Shown one piece after another: positions 33,929-45,250 of a stretch of DNA of 64,000 nt. Numbering within the stretch: position 1 is the first letter of the stretch; every line of letters starts with the position of its first letter. The stretch is from Brachynemurus nebulosus (taxonomy: Eukaryota > Arthropoda > Insecta > Neuroptera > Myrmeleontidae): assembly GCA_035578155.1 (NCBI GenBank), contig JAPWDM010000016.1, forward strand, positions 12,258,608-12,322,607, given 5' to 3'. The position numbers and the translations under genes were made by a program. The notes under the pieces are model-generated. The model was not told the DNA's origin, did not search any database, and saw only the letters and a list, made by a program, of their open reading frames with translations.

Positions 33929-34239
33929 CAACAGGACAATGACCCTAAACATTCGGCATTGTAGTGAAGCAGTATTTCTTGTATTACGTGCCTCATTTAC
34001 TTCATACGCCTCCACAGTAACTAGATGTAAACCCTATCGAATATCTATGGCCAATATCAAAGTGTTCAAATAAGAAAACGTAATATTTCTAATTAACAGG
34101 ATTTTATTTATTCAAGCATTAAATTGATGAATAGAGCCAAAATAGTCCAGATTTCACAATAAAGTTAATCGCATCAATGTCCAATCGCTTGCAAGCAATA
34201 ATTAAAGTAAAGGGATGTGTAACGAAATATAAAAAATAG
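33929..34239 (+). pseudogene. Tc1-family transposase remnant (C-terminal part)
   Basis: 33929-33952 encodes QQDNDPKH, the Tc1 signature around the second catalytic Asp; two stop codons follow at 33962-33967. In another frame, 34021-34050 encodes LDVNPIEYLW, matching the Tc1 'LNPIEHLW' box. In that same frame 34177-34239 gives MSNRLQAIIKVKGCVTKYKK and a stop, matching the usual end (RCQAVIKAKGG-TKY). At least one frameshift and several stops make it inactive. The N-terminal DNA-binding part is absent and terminal repeats were not found. Confidence 0.85.
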
Positions 34240-34474
34240 TTATTATCCTATGTTCCGAATTGTAATTTTTTTGTTTACTGTTCTGTCTAAAGACTTTTGT
34301 GAGTGCTATAATACATGTCTTACTTCAATTTTATTTTTTTAAACAGAGTTATAATATTTGCTGTGATTTTGATTAGTATAATTATGTACTTAGTACAGAT
34401 TTTTAAGTTTCTTTAAAGTTTCTTAAAATTTTTAAGTTTCTTTAAAAAAACTTTTGTCTGATACTGTGAAATAC

Positions 34475-34596
<122 letters not shown>

Positions 34597-34616
34597 ATTA
34601 AACAAATCAATATATA

Positions 34617-36068
34617 TGGGTAGTTCAACAAACGAGAGAATTTTGGACGACCCAACTCATTCTGTATATTAATATTTTAAAAAATACATTTTTTCTGGAT
34701 GGAAACTGTAAACTATTACTGCGTCTAACTGGTCACTCAAAATAACCCGGTTTCGAAATATATTCTTTATAAAAAATTACACTTAAAATGTAAAATTCTC
34801 AGTCTCCTGGTATGTCTCCTCTCCAAAGTAAAACATAGCAGACTAAATAATTATTTTTTCTGAATGTATAAAAAAAATTTACACTACAGTAGTAATCTAT
34901 ATAATATTGGTACTTTTTCACTGTATAAATAGTTTTTGAATTTTTTTATATTTTCTTTAAGAAATATTCTATTGAATTTTGTCTCCCGAACTTTACATCA
35001 TTCTCCTATCAAACGAAAACACTTAAAAAATATAAAAAATTTATATTCCGATTAAATCATCGTTTGTCATAGTAATTAACTGAAATATAATAAATAAAAT
35101 AAAGTACATGTTTTACTTAATTTGAGGTTGTATCAATTAATTCTAAGTGAGATCGTACGCGGTCCAGTCAATTTCTCAGTATCCTGGTCAGCATTTTCGT
35201 AAAAAATACTGTGGATATAGAAATTTTTCAGTTGTATGAGTTGTAAATATGTTGTATTGGAATAGCGGACCTGTTTTGTTTTTTTTTATATAAAACGTTA
35301 TTTAGCCGATTTTTAAAGAATACTGAAGAATTCTCAGTCTCCTGTCAGCTACGAAAAACGGGATTAAACTTAAATAATGTAAATATATTAGGTAAATGTC
35401 ATAAGAATACTGTAATAAATGACTCCGTATATTTTTTAATACAAAATAAATTCCCATTTTTTTTTTTATGTATAATATATACCTACAATATAACTGATAT
35501 AACTACTGACACATATACTACTAATATAATATATAATATGTATTAAACTGTCGTCAGTGACTTCGAATATTTTTTAATAAATAATAAATTCGCAATTTTT
35601 TTTTCATTTATTTAGTAATTTTTTTAAATTTTTTTTTTTAATACATATATAGGTACACTATATAACTACTAATATATATACTAATAATATAATATAGTAT
35701 AATACATATTAAATAAATAATAAATTGTTTAATAATTAAAAATTTAATAATAAAAATAATAAAAATTGTTTAATAATAAAAATTAATAAATTGTTTAATA
35801 GTTTAATAAATTGTGCTTAATAATAAAAATGAATATAAGAAATTCTCTTGTGTTAATTTTAGTTTTTACTCATTTTTTCACTTTCCTGGATGTCTCTTTT
35901 TTATAATGGCCATAAAATTTTTAATTTTTAATTTTTTGACTGGCCACTTTGAAATAGTGTGGAAAATGTCATCAACTTGAAATAAAACTACTTGCCAAAA
36001 CTTATGCATGAAAAAAATGTCGGGCCGGAATTAAGTCCATTTTCTTCTTTCGTTTATATAACTACCCA
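34617..36068. mobile_element. MITE with TGGGTAGTT ends
   Basis: TGGGTAGTTCAACAAACGAG at the left and the reverse complement of the right end (TGGGTAGTTATATAAACGAA) share the first nine bases, then AAACGARAG and a TTTTGGAC/AATGGAC block. TA flanks both. CTCAGTCTCCTG recurs at about 34799 and 35335. The interior 35440-35840 is decayed AT-rich tandem sequence (AATAATAAAAATTGTTTAAT). No transposase. It sits just beyond a (TA)n tract, as expected for a TA-targeting element. Confidence 0.7.
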
Positions 36069-36991
36069 TATATGTATATACCAAATTATGCAATATCAAG
36101 AATTTTATTTTGTGATTGTGTTCACTTTATTTTAAAAGTAAAATCACTCTTTTGAATTTGCTTACATTGGTGATTAACTTGTTAAATATAACCCGTAATT
36201 TGAACCGTAAAGAATCAAAATGTTAAAAATTAATAAGATGTCCGTGCTAACATTTGCTAAATTATTTAAAAAATGGGAATGTTGTACTTTTAAATTTATT
36301 TATGCTCCAAAATACATTTTTCGTAACTTTTCCAAACTTCTTGTGACCTGTTATAAATACTTTATTGAACTGTTTATCATTTTACATTATCAGGGATCCA
36401 TTCAATTACAGGAAAACAGCAAATCAGATATTTTTTGGGAGTAAAAAAACATCAAAGCAACATATTATATCTATTTACAGGTGACTTAGACTTAAATTAA
36501 GGTTTAATAACCTAAACCTGACATTTCAAAATAAACTCATTCAAACTCTCTTCCTTAGTCAACACTAACAACTTCTACCCGTGGTAAGCAAATTTAGGGT
36601 GGAAAAAATTTGCAAACATATTATTTCTTCTCATTCGGCTTAAATATAGGTATCACGTAGGCTTAGTTTTCAAAAAGTTTGTGCTGATAGTTCGCTTTCT
36701 AACAACTATTTACTATTCTAGCAATATCCCAGTAACGGGGTTTCGAATTTTGACTTAATTCTGAGCTCTTAAGTAGTTACAGAAACTAATCAACTTTATA
36801 CGTATATAATTTAATGTGGACAATTTAACTCATGTGTATCAGGTCACATAAGAATATTGTAGTTTTTTCACTTTTACCATGAAAAAAAGTTATAACAAAT
36901 TTTTACAGCGAGAAAAATGGTACAAAATATTTCATTGGTTATTTTATTGTAAGTAGGAAAAGACGATAAAAATGAAATAAAAATTCGTGTT
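36069..36991. other. No convincing gene
   Basis: A 74-codon plus-strand frame (36220-36444) has no recognisable motif. The rest is AT-rich. Confidence 0.35.
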
Positions 36992-37157
36992 GGTAAATTT
37001 AACTTATTTCAGAAGCATAGTAACAATGTATTAAATAATAATATGGAATTTATACTAATTATTTTTATTCGTTAAATTGTCTTACCGTATTACACTTGAG
37101 TTTTATATTTCTTCTGAAAAAATTTGTGTTTTCTGCAACTCAAATTTCTCGCCTAAA

Positions 37158-37248
37158 AGCAATTTAACTCGAAGAACTGTCAACCCAAAAACGCTTCAGT
37201 TTCGTTGTGGCGTTTTTGTTAGTTGATAGTTCTTCTCGTTAAATTGCT
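37158..37248. repeat. 91-nt hairpin, first copy
   Basis: AGCAATTTAACTCGAAGAAC-TGTCAAC...AAAAACGC pairs with GCGTTTTTGTTAGTTGATAG-TTCTTCTCGTTAAATTGCT, with a few mismatches, around a 15-base loop. The size and shape resemble a small-RNA precursor or a palindromic MITE core. No evidence of transcription can be seen. Confidence 0.7.
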
Positions 37249-37434
37249 AGGTAACAAATTTTCGTTAGACAAACTCAAATTTATTCGAAAAAATACAAAC
37301 CTCTCGTGTAATAATATGTGATTGATTATGATGAATTTAAAATATTCTGGTGAAATAATTTTGGTAGTTATAAGAGAGGTCTTAATCAGATATGCTCGGT
37401 AAATTTAACTGATTTCAGAACCATAGTTCATAAA

Positions 37435-37525
37435 AGCAATTTAACTCGAAGAACTGTCAACCCAAAAACGCTTCAGTTTCGTTGTGGCGTTTTTGTTAGT
37501 TGATAGTTCTTCTCGTTAAATTGCT
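37435..37525. repeat. 91-nt hairpin, second copy
   Basis: Same sequence as the first copy, displaced by 277 bp. Both arms and the loop appear unchanged, while flanking bases show scattered differences. Confidence 0.7.
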
Positions 37526-37673
37526 AGGTAACAAATTTTCGTAAGACAAACTCAAATTTATTCGAAAAAATACAAACCTCTCGTGTAATAGTAAGTGACT
37601 GATTATGATGAATTTAAAATATTCTGGTGAAATAATTTTGGTAGTTATAAGAGAAGTCTTAATCAGATATGCT

Positions 37674-38507
37674 CAAATAAGGGGCCTTAATTATTTTTCT
37701 TTAATGCAATAACAACAACAAATAAACAAATTAAATCGCAAAATAAAAAGTTGTCCATCACAAAAAACTTTATCATTATTTTCTTATCTACCTACATAAA
37801 TATTAAATTTGCCACTTATAAAATAATTTTTAGAATTTCAATTATTTCTAACGTAGACATATCAGTCTATGCTTATCTATTAAAATCGTCCTTGAGTACT
37901 TTTATTATAATTTGCGATTAAATTGTGTAACGGGAAACATGACACTTGTACTTGAATTGAATTGTGCAAATGTACAAATTGTGCTGACATTTTTGAAATA
38001 GGAAACTTATACTGTGGTATTTCATTTTTGACTTGCACACTAAAAATATTATTAGAATTTATTCAACGTATATATTATTATATTATTTAAATGTTGCCAA
38101 AGGTTTAATAATATTAATTACTTTTGTGTTATAATTCTTAACTCTTTCAAAAACATAAGTTTTTCTGCTGTTGTTATTTTGGTTGACACATCATTTTAAA
38201 AAGAGGTATCTGTGTTCATATGTACTTTGCACTATAGATGCGCCAAAATCGTGAATTCACACGTGACTGATGGTGTCATGTATGACCCATCGTGGTTGAC
38301 ATACATAATTTTCTGTCATGAGTAACTGCGTGATTTAGGAACAGTTGAGGATCATAAACTAAGATTCTTTTGTTGGAAATTATATTTATTTTTCTAAAGT
38401 TTTCCTGATTATTAACTAAAGTTTTCAGTCAGTTTACCTACATTTTCTGTGAAGACAAACGTTTAAAAAATTAAAAATATGATAAATCGAATTTCTAAAA
38501 TAATGTA
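37674..38507. other. No gene recognised
   Basis: AT-rich sequence. Near 38240-38330 some imperfectly inverted words (ACACGTGACTGATGG, CCATCGTGG) occur but define no element. Confidence 0.35.
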
Positions 38508-39799
38508 GGGTTGGGCGGGGTAAAAAAAAGACAAAATCCAATCTTTTCATTTTTCATGTAGAAAATATTTGAATTTTTAGACAAAAAAAATACTGTATGA
38601 TGTTAAATTGTTTGTCTTTTAAGATTTTGCCTGTTTTTTCACTCAAGCTAATGGCATAAATCGATAAAAAAAATAAAAACCTTATTTTTTTACCCGCCAA
38701 GTGGGGTAAAAAAAGGACAGTTGAGGGTAAATAAAAGACAGACCTCTAACTAATAGGATACTGCAAGTACATGATTGGAAGGGTAAAAAATAGACAGCTT
38801 GGTTAATTAGCAGTACAACACTTTTTATTTCACAACTCTCTCTACACTACAAAATAATTTATAGATATATTTAAATTTTACGTATTTTACTAAAAACTTT
38901 AGCTAAGATTAAGCAGTAAGAAAAGTCAGAAAAAGTTAACTGATGCAAAAGCTTGACTCAGGAAATTTCTTTGGACCTTAAATATTAAAATAATTTTTAT
39001 TTCACAAACGTACAACACAAAATCTATTGTAGCTCATTAAAAAACCAAATATGTTAATTTGAGGCTGTCTTTTTTTTACACCACTTTACATAAAGTACAA
39101 AAATAAATCAAAATTATACATGAATGAGTTAAAAATACTAAATGTGTGCAGTAAAGCATACTTAGTTATACATTATAAAAACATAAATAAATTTTCATGG
39201 GTCAAAAATACAAATTTTCGAATGAGCTGAAATTGATATCCATGAAAACCATCTGCTCACTAACAAAAAAATTGTTTTATTGGAGAATCAGTATTTTTTT
39301 TAATCCATAAAATATACATAATCATGCCATTATTTAATTTTAAAATGAAAATCCTTGTCAATAATTTTTAATTTTTTCTAAATGTTAACCCCTTTTTTGT
39401 CTTTTTTTTACCCCACTTTTTTCTTTTTCTTTAACATATAAAAAAAATTACAAGCAGTCGGACCATTTAAATAAAACTTTGTACTTTACATTACTAAAGC
39501 ATGTAGAATAACAAGAAAAACATACAGCACTCTATCTTAAATCAGATTTTTTACTTACTGAAAAAGTTTATCGTCGCGGAACGAAAGTTTTTCTCTCATG
39601 GATAACAGAAGTTTGGGAGAAAATTTTTTTATGTTATAAAGCCCGTTCCAAAAATAATTTTTTGGCCCAGAGAGCTTATAATACTAATGTATTTTGTTGT
39701 AATATTTTTTATTTTTTGAATTTAACACTGTTGAGTTTAATATAAGTATGTCTTTTTTTACCCCGCTCGAGCAGTGTCTTTTTTTACCCCACCCAACCC
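38508..39799. mobile_element. GGGTTGGGC MITE with GGGTAAAAAAAAGAC repeats, copy 2
   Basis: The ends GGGTTGGGCGGGGTAAAAAA and (reverse complement of right) GGGTTGGGTGGGGTAAAAAA are near-identical, with TA at 38506-38507 and 39800-39801. The copy is in the opposite orientation to 14106-15791: CACTGCTCGAGCGNGGTAAA is at its right end. Matching landmarks run through the whole body (CATGTAGAAAATATTTGAA, GACTCAAGCTTTTGCATCAG inverted), without the nested palindrome. GGGTAAA(T/A)AAAAGAC recurs at 38703, 38725 and 38780. This is probably closer to the family's standard length. Confidence 0.85.
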
Positions 39800-39801
39800 T
39801 A

Positions 39802-40500
39802 TTTCATTCGTTAGCGTGCGAAAAAGTGAGAAAAAATTTATATTATTCTTTATGATCATCAGTACAGAACTAAGGTCGCGATGGTACGTGTCATGAGTAA
39901 AAATTCATACACAAACTTCTACTTTGCACTCATTATGGTAGAAACGCAGGGAGGAATTATCTATCAGATTATTTCATTTACAAAATCAATAACCTGTGAA
40001 CTTTTTCATAATCCTAAGAATTCTAAACTGGCACATGACATGGTGTGGTACATTCAACTCGCTACTGAAATACAAAGAGTTAAGCTAGATATATTAATTC
40101 ATAGTGTATAATTAACATTATTTCTAATAAAACTGCATAAAACAATAATTTTTAGGAATTGAGTTTCGCAAAAAATTATCCAAATAATCATTTCCAAATA
40201 ATAACAAAAATATTTCCAAACTATATTATACTATTCTGCCGTGCTTAGGCAAAAAGCAGTAAATTCATTTACATGCTATCAAGTTATTCAGAGGAGTTTG
40301 TACATATTAATCATAAAATTAATCATTAACTAAAAATGTTATTTCAACAGAATATTAATTTTTCAAATCGAATACATACTTTTCCTAAATATGAAAACAA
40401 TAAAACATACTGTAATTTTTTAACACAAAAAGAAGTAGCTTTTGAACTATACTAATTCAAAATAAAAGCAGTATAAAAAGTTTGTAAAATATAAAACTTT
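39802..40500. other. No convincing gene
   Basis: A 76-codon frame at 39881-40111 has no recognised motif. The rest is AT-rich. Confidence 0.3.
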
Positions 40501-41410
40501 GTCAATCGAAAGAACCACTAAAATATTTGTGGGAATTTTTCAGCGTCATCATCAAAAATTTTTTTTAATTTTAAAAATTTTAAACGGTATAACAATAGAA
40601 ATGATGAAAATGCGGTATATCTACCGTAAAAACCATAGATCTGGCATCATTACATTCTATATTATTACAACGTTATACCAAAAATGTATTCTTTTCTGCA
40701 AAAGACGCCGAAAAAATTAGAAACTATTTGATGCTGAACGTAAGTATAAGTAAAGGATAACTTCAAAAATGTAAACTTTACAGCATCGATACAGCATCAT
40801 AACTTTTCTGATGCGTCTAATACTACATGATGCGTTGCTCATGCTTTCTTGAAATTTGATGCACATTAGATGTTTTTGAACGGGATACTGGCATAATTTA
40901 GCCACTGATTTGGCTACAGATACAACAGATAATGTAGCATGATAGATTATAGATAATATTATAGCAATACAGTCCTTGTATAGGTATATTATCTTTGAAT
41001 TTCAACTTGAACTGACTTGAAATTGAAAATATTGAAATTATTTGAATAAAAAATATTACATACCTATTTTGAGTGCAAGATGTATTCAAATAGTTTAAAC
41101 AATATTAATCAAAGGTAAATACATTCATCTTTTTCAACAATTTGTCTTTCGGAATTATTCCTGTTGGCATTAATACCTACATAGTATGGCAAGTAGTTAT
41201 AATTCTACATTATACACATGACATGTATCTTGGACACGCATCACCAAATTTCTTGATGCCTTGTTTTGACGCATCAAATGCAAAAATGAACTTTTGATTT
41301 TTCGTTGTGATGCGTCTGATGCATTTTTGAACTTTTGACTCTGCCTCATGCAAGCAGTGATGCATTTTTTTAAGTTAGCCAAAATCAGCAGCAGATTTAA
41401 GCTTAGACCT
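40501..41410. repeat. Region with repeated GATGCGTC/GACGCATC words
   Basis: TGATGCGTCTAATAC, CATGATGCGTTGC and TTTGATGCAC (40808-40864) are answered by GACACGCATCACC, TTGACGCATCAAATG, GATGCGTCTGATGCA and GATGCATTTTTTTAAG (41230-41370). GTTAGCCAAAATCAGCAG near 41382 resembles the inverted form of CTGATTTGGCTA at 40904. It is probably a decayed DNA element whose ends I cannot fix. Confidence 0.4.
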
Positions 41411-41741
41411 ACCATGCTCATCATTACATAGAGTCGAGAGGAACTAGCCCTACACCTAATGAGTTAAATTTGACCCTAGACAAAGTGTAATAAAAAAAGC
41501 CAAAACAGAAAAATGAAGAACACAGTTAAGTAGTTATTTAATAAAAATTAAACATTTATACATTTTTAATGAGACGAACCTCTTTAAATTTACAATTATT
41601 ATTTATATGTATACATATTTGTGATAACATATGATAACTTTAATTGCATATTTTTAGCAAAGATTCGTCAGACAGTTTAGAAAATTTAGTTCGTCTTACT
41701 ATTCAAAAATCATTAAAAAAAATTTTTTTTATATACATATA

Positions 41742-44700
41742 GGGTGAACGCATCAGTAATTGACCATGCATTAGTGGTTGACCAGTTTCAAATTTACGTG
41801 CGTTTATTAAGCAGTCTATTAAAGTGGTGCCATCATTTGTCGTATTTTACTATTATAACGTTGTTTCACTGTCGACCAATCATGTTACCGATGAAAGAGA
41901 TAGAAATATACAAGCCCTTTTCTGAAAATGATTGACAAGATTGACAAAGAGACGCCATTTTTCGTTGTTGTAATAAGGAAACCTTCACGTGTTATGTTAT
42001 TTGAATCTAATTACATCTGTGTTTTTCCTTTGTTTTATGTGAAATAAAATGTTTTCGATTGTTTTTGAATATATGTAGATTATATTTATGCTAAAATTTT
42101 TAAGGTATCTGTTACTACGCCTTTAATATTTAAAGTGGTCAATTACAGAAACATGAAATTGCAATTATTTCAGTAGTTGACCAATTTGGTCAACCACTGA
42201 AAAATCATATTTTTGTTACTTTTTTACGAAAACTGTTATTATTAAGAAAGCATTTTAAGTGTGTGTAATTATTTTTTTCTAACTTTTCTGTAACCAGTAA
42301 TTGACCACACTGGTTAATTACTGATTCATAATGATATTTACAGTTCTAGTGTTTGACCACTTAAAATTTCTCATTTCAGATTTATAAAATGTCACCGAAA
42401 ATAAAGCAAAAACAGTTTTTCAAATACAGTGAAGATAGCTTGACTGTAGCTTTGCAGGAAATTGATAAGGGGGCCAAAATACGGGAGACTAGTAGAAAGT
42501 ACGGGATCCCTCATTCCACTTTGATAAATAAAATTAAAATGCGAACTCCTCTCATCAGAAAAATGGGACCCCCAACAATTCTTACATCAGATGAAGAAAA
42601 CTTACTTTCTCGATGGATTACTGCAATGGCAAAGAAAGGCTTTCCAATAAACAAACAAAACTTAATTCAGACGGTTCATGACATTATTTCGACAGATAAT
42701 CGAAAAACAGTTTTTAAAGATAACTTACCAGGAAGGACATGGTTTGAAAGTTTCTTGAAAAGACATCCAAATATTAGTCAAAGACATGCTGAGAATATCG
42801 ACCTAGCTCGAAGCCGAGTAACAGAGACGGCTATAAGAAAATGGCACTCCGATTTGTACGAATATTTAGAATCCGAAGATGCTTTAGATATACTAGATGA
42901 TCCTAACAGAATTATAAATTGTGATGAAGCTGGCTTCCAAACCAACCCTTCAAGTGGTATAGTGTTAGGTCCTAAGGGTATGAAAAATTTATATGGAATT
43001 TCCGAAAATTCAAAAGAAAGCATAACTGTTTTGGGAACGTTTGCAGCATCAGGTCAAATGCTACCACCGGCTGTTGTTTATCCTTATGAAAGAATACCTA
43101 GAGAAGTAGCAGCACACATAAACAAAGAATGGTCTGTAGGAAAATCGAAAAATGGGTGGATGACTTGCAAGGTGTTTTACGGCTATGTTGGAAACACACT
43201 GCTGCCTACTTTACGCAAAAATGGAACTAAGTTTCCGGTACTATTGTTAGTGGATGGTCATCGGTCTCACATCAGCGGTGAAGTTTCCAAATTGTGTTTA
43301 GACAATGGTATAATATTGTATGCGTTGTATCCTAACTCTACACATATTCTACAACCAGCCGATATGTCCGTTTTTAGGCCCTTGAAAAATAATTGGAAAT
43401 CAGTGGTCCAGCAGTATAAGCTCAAAACAGGTACAAAAGTAATCACTCGCGCATTATTTGCTCCATTGCTGGAAGAAGCATTCAAAGCAGTTACACCGTT
43501 AACAATATGCAACGGATTTCGTAAATGTGGTCTTTACCCTTTCAATGCTGACGCCATTGACTATAGTCGATGCATCAATGACAAAACTAGGCATGAATTT
43601 ATGGACAAACCTGCTACAATGGGCCCAGAACACCTTCTATATATTGAGTCGTTAATGCGAAAAGGAAGAGCGCAGGAATTTCGGAAAGTAAACAAGAGTG
43701 ATGATTGGCAAGGAGACGAATCTGCTAAAGAATTATTTTATGTATGGCGGAAACTGAAAAACCAAATAACGCCAGAATCATCAGAGAACTTCAGAGTTAC
43801 TTCAGTCAACTCTCTGTCTAATGTAGTCAACAGCATGGATTGTGAGTTGTCAGAATGTCAAAAGTTAGGTACAACCGGTAAAGAACTGCATTTGGATAAA
43901 GAAAATTTTCCTTCTGACCCTGGAAACAAGCTTATTGGTTCTCTCAGCCCTTTGGTTATCGAAATTAATGATAGTAGAGATGTATTTTCTACCGACCAGG
44001 AATTTAACATAACTGAGGAACAGCAAGTGCAATCTCAAGAAAGTCTTAATCCTAATAAAGAAGACAACAAACTGATAACTATGCAATTGGAAACAGCTGC
44101 TATCCTCGAAACACCTGAAATGCAAAACCACCATATAAACACTCCAACAAAAAATCAAAACATGCATAGTATTACTCCGCCCAAGGACTCCCCAGGTTCA
44201 ATAAGTTCAGCTTTTGCTGAAGTTGTAGTGTGGCCCACAGAATCGCCAATCAAACACAGCCAAGCCAAGAAGAAACGTCAACTTCCAGATGCAATATCTT
44301 CTCAGGAGTGGTTGAAATACTGGGATGGTAGAGATAAAGAAAAAAAAGAAAAGGAAAGGAAGAAGCAAGCAAGGGCTGAAAAACGGAAAATGAATCAAAT
44401 GAAAATACAAGAAATAAAAAAGCAACAAAACGTAATGAAAAAACGCAAATCTATTATATATTCTGACTCCAACGATTCCGATGATAATGAGGTACTTTCG
44501 AAGATAGCAAAAAGAAAAAGAAATTGCAAAACAAAAAACGATTTTGAGATGGGGAAGTACGTTATTGTGAAATATGAAGGCGAGTATTTTCCAGGAGTAA
44601 TTGAAAAAATTGGAGACGGTTATAAAGAAGTTAGTGTTATGATACTCTCCAGTTCAAACTTATTTAAATGGCCAGATAAAAGAGATACTATGTGGTACAA

Positions 44701-45248
44701 AAACGAGGATATAATTGAAGGTATAGAGCCTCCAGTTATGATCAATCCTAGAGGATTTTATAAAGTTGAAGAGATGAAAAAATATTTGCCAAACCTGTAA
44801 ATGTCAGGTATTGTTAATTTTTAATCGAAATCAAAGATGTATGTTTCTTCGAATATCATTAATTTAGAAATAATTTACATAGATATTATAAGTAATGTAC
44901 CTCCTGTATCTATGTTTAATTTAAAGAGTAATAATTTATTTTTTTAATAATAAAACATAGTTTCCTATGAATTGTAGTTTTTGTTCATCTGGTCAATTAC
45001 TAAATCATAAGTGGTCATTCATTAAAACCTTCTGGTCAACCACTGACTCATAATAGCTTTTTCAACTTTTATAATTTTTATAAATTATATTTTAATACTC
45101 AATAAAAAAATATTATTATTATTAAAATATTCAGGTTATAGGGAGTGTTAGAAAAAATAACCGAAGTTTAATATTAAATAATTTGGTTATAAATCTACTT
45201 TCAATGAAGAAAAGCGCCTTAATTGGTCAACTACTGAAGCGTTCACCC
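41742..45248 (+). mobile_element. Complete pogo-superfamily DNA transposon
   Basis: The terminal repeats begin GGGTGAACGCATCAGTAATT at the left and, inverted, GGGTGAACGCTTCAGTAGTT at the right; 23 of the first 25 bases agree. TA lies on both sides (41740-41741, 45249-45250), as for Tc1/mariner/pogo. It contains a single intact 803-codon transposase frame. Motifs of the form CAGTAATTGACCA or TGGTCAACCACTGA recur about 11 times in the flanks (41754-42365 and 44990-45240), in both orientations and often back to back. AATAAA signals follow the frame (about 44950, 45101). Ends, duplication and an undamaged gene together suggest recent insertion. Confidence 0.93.
42389..44800 (+). CDS. pogo-type DDE transposase, intact, 803 aa
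   Basis: Cut-and-paste transposase of the element around it. Residues 12-50 form a Psq-type helix-turn-helix (GAKIRETSRKYGIPHSTLIN). Residues 60-135 are a CENP-B-type DNA-binding domain (LPGRTWFESFLKRHPNIS). Residues 170-390 are the DDE endonuclease fold. The likely catalytic triad is D179 (NCDEAGF), D289 (LLLVDGHRSH) and D325 (LQPADMSVFRPLK), a DD35D spacing. After about residue 440 comes a Ser/Asn/Gln-rich linker, then a very basic coiled region (about 650-710: KEKKEKERKKQARAEKRK), and a C-terminal module near 730-803 (KYVIVKYEGEYFPGVI, then WPDKRDTMWYKNEDII) that looks like a small Tudor/SH3-type barrel. The last part is inference. The frame starts 10 bases after TTTCAG, a possible 3' splice site of a 5'-UTR intron. 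No stops or frameshifts. A domesticated gene is the alternative, but the terminal repeats argue for a transposon. Confidence 0.93.
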   Translation: MSPKIKQKQFFKYSEDSLTVALQEIDKGAKIRETSRKYGIPHSTLINKIKMRTPLIRKMGPPTILTSDEENLLSRWITAMAKKGFPINKQNLIQTVHDIISTDNRKTVFKDNLPGRTWFESFLKRHPNISQRHAENIDLARSRVTETAIRKWHSDLYEYLESEDALDILDDPNRIINCDEAGFQTNPSSGIVLGPKGMKNLYGISENSKESITVLGTFAASGQMLPPAVVYPYERIPREVAAHINKEWSVGKSKNGWMTCKVFYGYVGNTLLPTLRKNGTKFPVLLLVDGHRSHISGEVSKLCLDNGIILYALYPNSTHILQPADMSVFRPLKNNWKSVVQQYKLKTGTKVITRALFAPLLEEAFKAVTPLTICNGFRKCGLYPFNADAIDYSRCINDKTRHEFMDKPATMGPEHLLYIESLMRKGRAQEFRKVNKSDDWQGDESAKELFYVWRKLKNQITPESSENFRVTSVNSLSNVVNSMDCELSECQKLGTTGKELHLDKENFPSDPGNKLIGSLSPLVIEINDSRDVFSTDQEFNITEEQQVQSQESLNPNKEDNKLITMQLETAAILETPEMQNHHINTPTKNQNMHSITPPKDSPGSISSAFAEVVVWPTESPIKHSQAKKKRQLPDAISSQEWLKYWDGRDKEKKEKERKKQARAEKRKMNQMKIQEIKKQQNVMKKRKSIIYSDSNDSDDNEVLSKIAKRKRNCKTKNDFEMGKYVIVKYEGEYFPGVIEKIGDGYKEVSVMILSSSNLFKWPDKRDTMWYKNEDIIEGIEPPVMINPRGFYKVEEMKKYLPNL

Positions 45249-45250
45249 TA

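Larger units (their letters stand above)
36992..37673. repeat. Tandem duplication (277-bp period) carrying a long hairpin
   Basis: The block from AAAAGCAATTTAACTCGAAG to AATCAGATATGCTC occurs at about 37155-37396 and again at 37432-37673 with very few changes. GGTAAATTTAACTNATTTCA-GAANCATAGT precedes both copies (36992 and about 37399), though the first copy has about 110 extra bases before the hairpin. Each unit contains the hairpin described separately. No open frame. Confidence 0.85.

Noticed and set aside
42778..44428. Minus-strand frames of 73-100 codons inside the transposase
   Set aside because: Antisense shadows of the intact pogo coding frame.
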